Positions 39,297 to 46,889 of a DNA stretch of 64,000 bases are shown piece by piece. The stretch spans positions 16,206 to 80,205 of the IMG/VR virus record IMGVR_UViG_3300025112_000005. One strand, written 5' to 3'. The notes beneath the pieces were generated by a model that saw nothing but the letters and a program-made list of their open reading frames with translations, searched no databases and was not told where the DNA came from. A program made the translations under genes and the position numbers. Source of the stretch: a virus. Every line of letters begins with the position of its first letter. The stretch's first letter is position 1.

Positions 39297-40329
39297 TGAC
39301 ACGTTGTCCCGCGTCGTGGCGGACCTGATCCGCGAGCATCACGAGGCGTTTCTGGTGGCGCTGCTGGGGCGGGACGCAAGCACCGTCCCCCCCGAGCGCA
39401 TCGAGGAGCTGCTGGCGTCCGGCGCGCTCGACCCGCACGCCATCGGCCGCGTGCACGTGGCTGTGGGGGACGAGCACTTGAACCCCTACGAGTACATGCG
39501 GCTGGTCTCGCGGGCGTACGCCAAGCTGGGCGACGACGACGCGGTGGCGGCGCGGACGTGGGGTTTCTCCGATTGGGAGCCACACGTGATCCGCGAGCTG
39601 GAGAGCGCGCGGGCGGAAGACGTTCGCCCCGCCGAGGCGCGCGCGCACGTGACCGCGGCGCGTCCCGAGCCCCCCGACCTGGAAGCCGGCGCGGTTGAGC
39701 CCAAGGCGCCTGGGTGGATGACGCCCCAGGAGCGCGCCAGCCACCGTGAGGCGCTGCTCCGTGCCGGGTCGTATGCGCGTGGGCTGGGCAACGTCTACGC
39801 TGCGGACTTGAGCACGAAGGCGGAGACCTGGACGGGCGAGCAGATCGAGCAGGAAGCGAACGCACCGCAGCGCGCGCAGATGCAGCAGGTGATTCGGGAG
39901 CACGTGGCCGAGGCCATCGCGACCCACCGCGACCAGGAGAAGCTGGCCCGGGATCTGGCTGAAGCGACGGGGTTCTATTCGCACAACTGGCGGCGGATCG
40001 CGTCCACTGAGCTGCAAGGCGCCCACAACCTGGGCATGGTGGAGGCGGCGATCGACGCGCACGGCGAGGCGGGCCGCGTGGCACGCATCACCGAGTCGGG
40101 CGCGTGTGAGCACTGTCTGCGGTTGTTTCGAGACGCCGAGGGCAAGCCGCGAGTGTTCGAGGTTCGCGAACTATTGGAGAACGGGACCAACGTGGGGCGC
40201 AAGGCAGCTGCGTGGCTCCCGACGGCGTGGCCGGTGCATCCAAACTGCCGCTGTGACACGCGGATTGTACCGCCTGGGCGAACAGTCACCGCTGATGGTA
40301 GGATCCGACGCGAGGAGACCGCGGCATGA
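39289..40329 (+). CDS. MuF-like head morphogenesis protein
   Basis: 346 residues from GTG 39289. The C-terminal part carries the Mu gpF/SPP1 gp7 signature: WRRIASTELQGAHNLGMVEA, ESGACEHCLRLFRD and HPNCRCDTRIVPP, with Cys pairs likely binding metal. The N-terminal ~170 residues are helical and less conserved. These minor head proteins sit at the portal vertex and may enter the host with DNA. Followed immediately by the prohead protease, the usual order. No toxin domain is attached here, unlike many MuF proteins. Confidence 0.85.
   Translation: MADDTLSRVVADLIREHHEAFLVALLGRDASTVPPERIEELLASGALDPHAIGRVHVAVGDEHLNPYEYMRLVSRAYAKLGDDDAVAARTWGFSDWEPHVIRELESARAEDVRPAEARAHVTAARPEPPDLEAGAVEPKAPGWMTPQERASHREALLRAGSYARGLGNVYAADLSTKAETWTGEQIEQEANAPQRAQMQQVIREHVAEAIATHRDQEKLARDLAEATGFYSHNWRRIASTELQGAHNLGMVEAAIDAHGEAGRVARITESGACEHCLRLFRDAEGKPRVFEVRELLENGTNVGRKAAAWLPTAWPVHPNCRCDTRIVPPGRTVTADGRIRREETAA
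40296..40304 (+). promoter_or_regulatory. TGGTAGGAT element 22 bases before protease gene
   Basis: TGG-TAGGAT followed by CCGACGC and GAGGAG. Closely parallels the element at 19075. An extended -10 candidate without a -35 box. Confidence 0.3.
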
Positions 40330-41009
40330 GCTACGACACCCCCGACGACCTGGGCGACTTCCGCTTCTGGTCCCCCCTGCTGGTCAAGGCCGACAACCCC
40401 AACGGCGGGTTTGGTGAGGTGGCGCTGGGGAAGATCGGCGGCGTGATCAGCTCCGACACCGTAGACTTTCAGGGCGAGACGCTGGACCAAGACGGCGTGG
40501 ATTGGTCGTACTTCGAGGCTCACGGGCTCTTGAACTACAACCACACGGCGCTGATCCTGGGCGAGCCGACCGCGGTGATTCGCAAGGGCGGCCGAACGCT
40601 GATGGAAGGCGTGCTGTACCTGCACCAGCCCAAGGCGCGCGAGGTCTACCAGACCGCCGTTGCGATGCGCAAAAGCGGTGCCCGGCGCAGCTACGGCTTC
40701 AGCGTCGAGGGCAAGGTGTTGGAGCGCGAGCAGGGGAACCCCACGAACGTCCGCCGCGCCCGGGTGATGAACGTGAGCGTGTGCGAGCACCCCGTGAATC
40801 CCGACGCGCGTATGACCTTGCGCAAGGCGCTGAGTGTGGGCTACCAGACCGCAGCAGGCATGGACGGCGGTTTCTCCCCGCTCGTGCCTCAGAGCTTGGA
40901 GGGCAGCGTGGCGCTGTCCACGTTCAAGCGGGAGCTGTTGGGTCAGTTTCCCCGCCTGACTGATGATGAATGTGACGCTGTGGCACGGCGAGTGCTTCAC
41001 TTGCCTTGA
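40326..41009 (+). CDS. Prohead protease with capsid-like C-terminal tail
   Basis: 227 residues from ATG 40326 with GAGGAG upstream. HK97-type U35 features: GVISSDTVDFQGE, NYNHTALILGEP (catalytic His), GARRSYGFSVEGK (catalytic Ser) and MNVSVCEHPVNPDA. LVKA (19-22) lies before the domain and LRKA (165-168) just after. The tail after LRKA, LSVGYQTAAG then FSPLVPQSLE, nearly repeats the N-terminus of the capsid protein. Such proteases process scaffold, capsid delta domains and themselves. The two KA sites are candidate self-cleavage points; the shared tail is odd. Confidence 0.88.
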   Translation: MSYDTPDDLGDFRFWSPLLVKADNPNGGFGEVALGKIGGVISSDTVDFQGETLDQDGVDWSYFEAHGLLNYNHTALILGEPTAVIRKGGRTLMEGVLYLHQPKAREVYQTAVAMRKSGARRSYGFSVEGKVLEREQGNPTNVRRARVMNVSVCEHPVNPDARMTLRKALSVGYQTAAGMDGGFSPLVPQSLEGSVALSTFKRELLGQFPRLTDDECDAVARRVLHLP

Positions 41010-41034
41010 CCGCGGATCGCGACCCGGTGAGAAT
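41006..41034 (+). promoter_or_regulatory. Sigma-70-like promoter before scaffold/capsid
   Basis: TTGACC (41006-41011, 5/6) and GAGAAT (41029-41034, 4/6) with a 17-base spacer. It lies at the protease stop codon and would boost transcription of scaffold and capsid, which are needed in high amounts. Confidence 0.4.
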
Positions 41035-41071
41035 ACCGACGTGGGGTGACCCCCCCGAGGAGACGACGAAG

Positions 41072-41704
41072 ATGCAGACGCGAGACCAGATCATCGCGGC
41101 GCTCCGTACCGCGGGGGCCGACGAAGAGACAATCAGCAAGGCGCTGGCCGAGCTGGAGCCGACCACCCCCGAGAACGACGCGCTGGGCAAGAGCCTGGGC
41201 GACCTGCGTGCCGCGTTCGACCGCGAGCACGCCGGACGCGACGAGGATCTGGCCAAGAGCCTGGACGAAGCCGCCGATCTGGTGGACGCCGTTACGAAGG
41301 GCTCCGACCTGATCCTGGCCGAATTCCGCGCGCAGAACGACGCGCTGGCCAAAGGGATGGTGGCGCTCATCAACACGTCCCGCGACGAGCGCGCCGAACT
41401 GCGTTCGCTGATCGAAGAGGTCCGCGAGCTTCGGCAGGATCGCGAGGAGCAGGACGAGCGCATCGCCAAGGCGCTCTCCGTCCCCCAGGAGCCCCGTGGG
41501 CTCTCCGGGGCCACGCCCGTCCCCACGCCGTCCGAGCGCGTCCTTGGAGGCGCCCCGGAGGCGGGCGACCTGATCAACAAGGCGCTGACCGAGCTTCAGA
41601 GCGCCGACGAGCCCCGCAAGCGGGAGCTTTCGACGGCGATTTCGCGCCTTAACTCCGGCTTCGCTGCGCACGCGGTGGCCCAGGAGTTTGGGTTGAGCGC
41701 CTGA
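41072..41704 (+). CDS. Scaffold-like coiled-coil protein
   Basis: 210 residues; ATG 41072 has GAGGAGA at correct spacing, preferred over TTG 41006. Strongly acidic and helical (ELRSLIEEVRELRQDREEQD, probable coiled coil ~100-145). Contains three I-x-K-A tetrapeptides (ISKA, IAKA, INKA). The position between protease and capsid, the composition and the length fit an internal scaffold degraded by the protease. No sequence family recognised, as is usual for scaffolds. Confidence 0.72.
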   Translation: MQTRDQIIAALRTAGADEETISKALAELEPTTPENDALGKSLGDLRAAFDREHAGRDEDLAKSLDEAADLVDAVTKGSDLILAEFRAQNDALAKGMVALINTSRDERAELRSLIEEVRELRQDREEQDERIAKALSVPQEPRGLSGATPVPTPSERVLGGAPEAGDLINKALTELQSADEPRKRELSTAISRLNSGFAAHAVAQEFGLSA

Positions 41705-41749
41705 CACGCGTCGGGTCGCCCCGCGCTGACTGAATAAGGAGATTCCAGA

Positions 41750-43192
41750 GTGCAGTTCCCGAATATGAACCAGGACATGCCCGTCGCGGATCTGGTCAAG
41801 CTCAACAACGCGCTGCGTAAGGCGGCGAGTGTGGGCTACCAAACCGCAGCGGGGACCACGGGCGCCGACGCAGGGACGTTCTCCCCGCTCGTGCCGCAGA
41901 GCATCGAATCAGTGCTGGCTTCGGCCACGTACACGATGCAACACCTTTCGCTGTGGCGTGACATCCCTAAGCGGGACGTGACGCAGACCCTCCACGAGTA
42001 CGCGGTGGTCAACGAACACGGCGCGGACTTGGATCCGTTCTTCGCGGAAGGTTCTGTCCCGGCGACGAACCGTTCTGAATACGAGCGGAAGAGCCTCAAG
42101 ATCAAGTACCTTGCCGAGCGGCGCGAGATCACCGACGTGGCCAGCATGGTGGGCCTGATCGGGGTCAACAAGAACGCGCTGGCCGAGGAGACCGAGAAGG
42201 GCACCATCCGGCTGCTCCAGCGCACTGAGCGCGCGTTGTTCCACGCGGACAGCGACATCAACCCGCTGGCCTTCGACGGCATCTTCAAGCAGATCGAAGA
42301 CGGCGCGTCACAGAACGTCACCGACATGGACGGCGCCGCGCCGACCCCCGACCTGCTGGGCGAGATGCTGGGCGAGCTGTACGCCGCACCCAACTACGGG
42401 ATCGCGGACTGCATCTACGTCGAGCCGCGCATCCACCAAGAGCTGATCCGGCAAGCGCAGGCGCACGGGCGTCACGACCAGCTCAGCATTCAGGACAGCA
42501 CCAAGCTGACCTGGGGCGCCAAGGAGCTGTGCATCATGTCCCCGTACGGGCCGGTGCCGATCCGCAACGCGCCGTTCCTGTACAACAAGTGGCCCGTCCC
42601 GATGAACGTGGACAAGCAGGCGATCCGTGTCGCGGGCATCGGCGACGTGATCCCCGACACCCCGCAACTGGACGCAGGTCCGGCATCCCCCCCAGACGGC
42701 GCGTCGAAGTTCACCGCGGCCGACGCGGGCGACTACGAGTATTACATCGAGGCAGTCGGGGCGAAGGGCGTAAGTGCCGTCTTCTTCGCTGGCGCCGCCG
42801 CGGTGGCCGTGGTCGCAGGCGACAAGGTGACGTTCACCATCAAGGGCGACGGACTCACCAACGCCCCCGCCTACTACCGGATCTTTCGATCGGCCAAGGA
42901 CGGGGGCTACAAGACCGCCCAGCTCCTCACCGAGCTGGCGTACACCGCGGGTATGGATACGGCGTTCGAGGACTACAACGCGGAGAAGCCCGGCACGTCC
43001 AAGATCCTCGCGGTCAAGCACGATCCGGGGATCATCGAGTGGGTGAAGCTCCTCGACTTCCTGCGGCGCCCGCTGGCCGAGGTGGAGACCACCAAGCCCT
43101 TCCTCCTGATGCTGTTCGGTGCGCCCATCATCAAGGTTCCGACCAAGACCTGGGTGCTCAAGAACTGCGGCGTCAACACGGCGGGCCTGTAA
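41750..43192 (+). CDS. Major capsid protein, HK97 fold with Ig-like insertion
   Basis: 480 residues from GTG 41750 with AAGGAGA upstream. The N-terminus has LRKA (22-25) followed by ASVGYQTAAG and FSPLVPQSIE. The HK97-like core includes REITDVASMVGLIGV, ALFHADSDINPLAFDGI and YVEPRIHQELIRQA. Residues ~305-405 (DAGPASPPDGAS to DTAFEDYN) read like an inserted Ig/fibronectin-type surface domain, after which the core resumes with LLDFLRRPLAEVETTKPFLL. The likely maturation site is LRK/A, which would remove only 24 residues because scaffold is separate. Expected to be the most abundant virion protein. Confidence 0.88.
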   Translation: MQFPNMNQDMPVADLVKLNNALRKAASVGYQTAAGTTGADAGTFSPLVPQSIESVLASATYTMQHLSLWRDIPKRDVTQTLHEYAVVNEHGADLDPFFAEGSVPATNRSEYERKSLKIKYLAERREITDVASMVGLIGVNKNALAEETEKGTIRLLQRTERALFHADSDINPLAFDGIFKQIEDGASQNVTDMDGAAPTPDLLGEMLGELYAAPNYGIADCIYVEPRIHQELIRQAQAHGRHDQLSIQDSTKLTWGAKELCIMSPYGPVPIRNAPFLYNKWPVPMNVDKQAIRVAGIGDVIPDTPQLDAGPASPPDGASKFTAADAGDYEYYIEAVGAKGVSAVFFAGAAAVAVVAGDKVTFTIKGDGLTNAPAYYRIFRSAKDGGYKTAQLLTELAYTAGMDTAFEDYNAEKPGTSKILAVKHDPGIIEWVKLLDFLRRPLAEVETTKPFLLMLFGAPIIKVPTKTWVLKNCGVNTAGL

Positions 43193-43214
43193 GGGCTGGC
43201 AGAGGAGCTGACCG

Positions 43215-43583
43215 ATGGGACTCACCCTGAACGCGCTCGTAGAGCGCAACGAGGCGGCCAACCACAACCTAAAGGCGCTGGGCCTGGGTCGCCGGCTCCG
43301 CAACGCCGGCAAGGCCACCATCGTCGCAGCGGCGAGCGAGGTCACGGTGACCTTGCCCGTCGAAATGCTCGATGGCGACTACTACCCCCAGGCGACCCTC
43401 GTGGACGATGCGGGCCTTGCGGCGTCGATGACCGGCAGCCCCGGTCACGTGTGCGTCGAGGTGATCGACGGCGCCAGCTTCAAGATCAAGCTGGTGAGCG
43501 TTCTAGGTGCCGCTGTGCCCGTTGCCGCCGCGCCCGCGAAGGTCGACGTGATGTGGAGCGTCTCCGGGGGCCGCGTCAAGTAA
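43215..43583 (+). CDS. Putative capsid decoration or head protein
   Basis: 122 residues from ATG 43215 with AGAGGAG upstream, directly after the capsid gene. Beta-rich (KATIVAAASEVTVTLPVEML, HVCVEVIDGASFKIKLVSVL) and ending MWSVSGGRVK. Position and composition fit a decoration or cement protein, though a neck protein is possible. Followed by a GC hairpin. Confidence 0.6.
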   Translation: MGLTLNALVERNEAANHNLKALGLGRRLRNAGKATIVAAASEVTVTLPVEMLDGDYYPQATLVDDAGLAASMTGSPGHVCVEVIDGASFKIKLVSVLGAAVPVAAAPAKVDVMWSVSGGRVK

Positions 43584-43625
43584 CCCCCGGGCGCGTTCTA
43601 CGCGTCCACCTACCTACCCCGGGGG
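43584..43625 (+). terminator. GC hairpin after capsid/decoration genes
   Basis: CCCCCGGG (43584-43591) pairs with CCCGGGGG (43618-43625); the loop contains a smaller CGCG/CGCG stem. It starts at the stop codon and ends 7 bases before the next GTG. No T-tract, so it may attenuate rather than terminate. Confidence 0.35.
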
Positions 43626-43631
43626 GCTCCC

Positions 43632-44609
43632 GTGCCTGAGTGCAGGGTCACAGAAATTCTGACGACCCAGCGTCTCAAGGACACCACGCTACTCGGCGTG
43701 GACCTGACGCTGGACGACGGGACCGCCTACCCCGATGCTCAATTCGCCCAGGCAATCGACCACGCCATCGCGACGGTTCAAAACGAGCTGGGGCTGACCC
43801 TCGACCAGTTCACGGTCGAGGAGGAACGGCACGACATCTACGCGCCCGACCGAGCGGCGTGGTGGCCTTTTCGGATGGACGACCGCCCCGTGCGCAAGAT
43901 CACGGGGATGCGGCTTCGCTACGGGTCGTTCCCGGCTGTCGAGTTTCCGCTGAGCTGGATCCAGCTCATCGCGCCCATGTACGGGCAGCTCCACATCATG
44001 CCCAGCGAAGAGGCGCTCGGTAGTTACATCATCCGTGCCGGCATCCCGATGATCGCCGGGGACGTGCTCCAGACCAACGACTACATCCCGGGGTACTTCG
44101 CGTTCGACTACGAATGCGGCTTCACGTGCTTCACGGGGACGTTGTCGATCCCCGACGGGGCGACGGAGGCCACGTTCACGTTTCCGGCCGACACGCCCAT
44201 GACCGACCGCTACCGTGTGGATCTGGCGCTGACGGACGCGCAGGGGGCCGCGGGGCTCCGGCTCAAGAAGCGCTCGCTGAAGGCGTTCACCGTCGAGGTG
44301 TCCACGGCCCCCGCGGGGGCGGCGGCCACCGTGACGTTCACGGCGGACAGCATCCCCGACGACATCAAGCAACTGGTCTTGATCATCGCCGCGATGATGC
44401 CGCTGGCGGTCGCGGGTGACCTGATCGTGGGCGCCGGCATCGCGTCGATCAGTACGTCGATGGACGGGCTGTCGCAGAACATCAACACCACGGCCAGCGC
44501 TACGAACAGCGGTTACGGCGCTCGGATCTTGGAGCTGCGGAAGCAAGCCGACGCGCTGCTGCCAGCGCTGCGCGCGCGGTACCGGATGCCCAGCACTGCG
44601 ATGATCTGA
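43632..44609 (+). CDS. Head-tail connector/adaptor-like protein
   Basis: 325 residues from GTG 43632. N-terminal part resembles connector adaptors (FAQAIDHAIATVQNELGLTL), followed by a beta domain (FTGTLSIPDGATEATFTFPA) and a C-terminal DDIKQLVLIIAAMMPLAVAG with a Ser/Thr/Asn tail (GLSQNINTTASATNSGYGAR). The place after the capsid genes fits a ring under the portal. The central beta domain looks like an Ig-like insert comparable to that in the capsid protein. Confidence 0.65.
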   Translation: MPECRVTEILTTQRLKDTTLLGVDLTLDDGTAYPDAQFAQAIDHAIATVQNELGLTLDQFTVEEERHDIYAPDRAAWWPFRMDDRPVRKITGMRLRYGSFPAVEFPLSWIQLIAPMYGQLHIMPSEEALGSYIIRAGIPMIAGDVLQTNDYIPGYFAFDYECGFTCFTGTLSIPDGATEATFTFPADTPMTDRYRVDLALTDAQGAAGLRLKKRSLKAFTVEVSTAPAGAAATVTFTADSIPDDIKQLVLIIAAMMPLAVAGDLIVGAGIASISTSMDGLSQNINTTASATNSGYGARILELRKQADALLPALRARYRMPSTAMI

Positions 44610-45448
44610 TGCCGGTCCTTCCCTCATTCTTCCCCGTCAAGCTGGTGCCCCGCGCCGACATGCTGGGGAAGCACTTCCGCAAGATGATCGCGCAGAAGGG
44701 GCTGCACCTGTCGTGGGAGCACGCGACGGAGTGCCCCTGCGAGCGGCGGACGGTCGACATGGGGCTGGCGCTGGACGCCGGCATGGGCGGCAACGTGGGG
44801 AGCACCCGGCAAGCTCGCGTGGACTGCCCGACGTGCGGCGGGCGGGGGTACCGCTATCACAGCACGCAGAACATCCGAGGAGTGGTTACGAGCGCGGCGC
44901 AGAACCCCGAGCGCTTCCGCTCGTATGGGGAGATGGCCCGGGGCATGATCAGCCTCACGGTCAACGCTGAGCACCGGCTGAACCTGGGCGACCGGCTGAC
45001 GCTGCGCGACGACCCCGACCTACCCGAGACCGAGGCGCCCGTGCAGCTCTACCGGGAGACGCACGTGTACGGGGGCGAGGACCCCAGCAGCACGCGCTAC
45101 CCCATCCACACGCGTACGCTGAAGCTCGCAGGGGGCGACGCCACGCACAACGTCATGGACCTGTACGTGACCGACGCCGCGGGCATCGCCCAGGCGGGCG
45201 GTGAGAAGACCGTGGGGGTCGACTTCACGGTGGACAACGGGCTCGTGGACTGGATCAACCCGCCCGCGGTCGGCGCGCGCTGGTCGATCAGCTACTACGG
45301 GCGGCCCGTTTATCTGGTGACGGACCTACCACACCCGTTTCGCGATACGCTGATCAAGACGAAGCTGCCCACGGTGACGTTCGAGTCGCTTCCGATCAAC
45401 GCCATGTGCGCGCTGGAGTTTCTGGTGCCTGGGAAGGTGACCGGATGA
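44609..45448 (+). CDS. Zinc-knuckle neck/head-closure protein
   Basis: 279 residues from ATG 44609. Two Cys pairs, CPCERR (~43) and CPTCGGRGY (~72), form a likely zinc site like the DnaJ-type CxxCxGxG. The rest is beta-rich (LNLGDRLTLRDDPDLPE, WSISYYGRPVYLVTDLPHPF). Zinc-containing neck proteins at this position are known in large myophages; function as a head-closure or tail-attachment protein is inferred from order. Confidence 0.62.
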   Translation: MPVLPSFFPVKLVPRADMLGKHFRKMIAQKGLHLSWEHATECPCERRTVDMGLALDAGMGGNVGSTRQARVDCPTCGGRGYRYHSTQNIRGVVTSAAQNPERFRSYGEMARGMISLTVNAEHRLNLGDRLTLRDDPDLPETEAPVQLYRETHVYGGEDPSSTRYPIHTRTLKLAGGDATHNVMDLYVTDAAGIAQAGGEKTVGVDFTVDNGLVDWINPPAVGARWSISYYGRPVYLVTDLPHPFRDTLIKTKLPTVTFESLPINAMCALEFLVPGKVTG

Positions 45449-46194
45449 CGTTCGAGGATCTGCTGAAGGGCGCAACGCGCGAGAAGATGCAGGCGCTTGC
45501 CCAGGTCATTGCGGCTGAGTGGGCGGCGGAGGCGCGCGGGCAGCTCCGGCGCACGGCCGGCTCCTACCTCAAGAGCATCGGCATCCGTGAGGTGACCGCG
45601 GATCGTCTGGTGGTGGCGCTCCCCGGGCCGGGCGTGGAGGGCAAGGTGGCCACCCAGGCGCGGATCGTGGAGTTCGGCATGGGGCCGGGCGGCATCGGTA
45701 CGCAGGGATCCTACGACGTGCGGAAGTTCCTGCTGCGTGCACCAACGGACGGCAGGCGCTCCGCTCTCCGGTGGGGCAAGAACGGCCCCTATATGAACGT
45801 GCCGTTCACGCGGCGCGGCGCCACGTCAGAGACCCCGGGACCGCTCGAAATCGAGCGGCTCGGAGGGCGGCGGGCGCTGGCGGCGGCTCGGAAGCTGGGC
45901 GCACGAGTCACGGACCCCGCGACGAAGAAGCTGCTGCAAGGCGGCGGGCGGCTGGGTGCCGGCATGGCGCCGAAGATGCGCGCACACCACGTGTCCGACC
46001 CCCTGGCCGGGCTGGTGCGCGAGGCGAGTACGTACAGCGGGGGCAAGTGGCAGACGAGCGGCTACAAGGTGTGGCGCCGGGCGAGCTGGGCCAACCGGCA
46101 CCCGCTGGCGTGGCTGTCGAGCGGGGGAAAGGCCCGGCACATCGCGCGCCGCGTCCGCGGGAAGCTCCCCGACCTGATCCGCGAGGTGTTCTAG
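45445..46194 (+). CDS. Tail completion / HK97 gp10-like protein
   Basis: 249 residues; ATG 45445 overlaps the previous TGA. Begins MTFEDLLKGATREKMQALAQ. The segment ARIVEFGMGPGGIGTQGSYD and the basic C-terminus (KARHIARRVRGKLPDLIREV) recall gp10-like neck proteins, which lie between head closure and tail terminator. The N-terminal helix plus an arginine-rich body suggests DNA-lumen contact. Family assignment is tentative. Confidence 0.58.
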   Translation: MTFEDLLKGATREKMQALAQVIAAEWAAEARGQLRRTAGSYLKSIGIREVTADRLVVALPGPGVEGKVATQARIVEFGMGPGGIGTQGSYDVRKFLLRAPTDGRRSALRWGKNGPYMNVPFTRRGATSETPGPLEIERLGGRRALAAARKLGARVTDPATKKLLQGGGRLGAGMAPKMRAHHVSDPLAGLVREASTYSGGKWQTSGYKVWRRASWANRHPLAWLSSGGKARHIARRVRGKLPDLIREVF

Positions 46195-46857
46195 GTGCTG
46201 CTGGACATGCACATGGTCCACGCGGTCCTGAACGGGTGGACGGTCTACCGCGACTCGTTGGTGGCCTTCCGCGGGCTGTTCCCCACGTTGGGGGACGCCG
46301 TGACGTTGCGCTGGCACACGCTGCTGGTCGATGAACCCCCTGCGGTTCGCTCCGCGTTCGCGCCCGGGACCCCCGAGGGGTTGCCGCTGGTGACGATCGA
46401 GCTGACCGGGGAGAGCGTCGAGAACCGCGCGATGAGCAACCGGCTGGGGACGACCAGCACCCCCCAGCATGAGCTGGGCTTTGGCGTCCGGCAGACGACC
46501 GAAGTCACCATCATGTCCAAGCGCGACGAGACGCTGCGCGCGCTGGCAGTGATCGTGCGCGCGGTGCTGCTCCGAGCGGTTCCTAGCTTTCAACGCTCGG
46601 ACTACGAGGATCTGCGCTACGAGGGGATGGGCGAGCTGTCTCTAGACGAGATGCTGGTCGCCGAGGAACTGGGCGTGTCGGTCATTCGGCTGCGCTACTC
46701 CGCGCAGAGCAGCGTGGTTGTGCTGGATCCGCCAACCGGCGCACTCACGAGCAAGCCGTGGTTCGTCCAGCTCGATGACGTGGTAGAAGCCCCAGGAGAC
46801 CCCGCACCCGCGACGGGGGCAGGCACCCCGGGCGGCGTGACCCCGGACAACGATTGA
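46195..46857 (+). CDS. Tail terminator-like protein
   Basis: 220 residues from GTG 46195, one base after the TAG of the upstream gene. Contains VTIELTGESVENRAMSNRLG and TTEVTIMSKRDETLRALAVI, an alpha/beta pattern typical of tail terminators ('..I.....G.....EV.I.....E'). The C-terminus is a Pro/Gly-rich tail. Located just before sheath and tube, the usual place for the protein that caps the tail tube. Confidence 0.6.
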   Translation: MLLDMHMVHAVLNGWTVYRDSLVAFRGLFPTLGDAVTLRWHTLLVDEPPAVRSAFAPGTPEGLPLVTIELTGESVENRAMSNRLGTTSTPQHELGFGVRQTTEVTIMSKRDETLRALAVIVRAVLLRAVPSFQRSDYEDLRYEGMGELSLDEMLVAEELGVSVIRLRYSAQSSVVVLDPPTGALTSKPWFVQLDDVVEAPGDPAPATGAGTPGGVTPDND

Positions 46858-46889
46858 GGTACTCTCACCGCGTACACGGAGTGTAGCGA

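Noticed and set aside
11021-43625. Confident rho-independent terminators
   Set aside because: The GC hairpins found (11021, 21964, 43584) all lack a T-tract, so they are listed only with low confidence.
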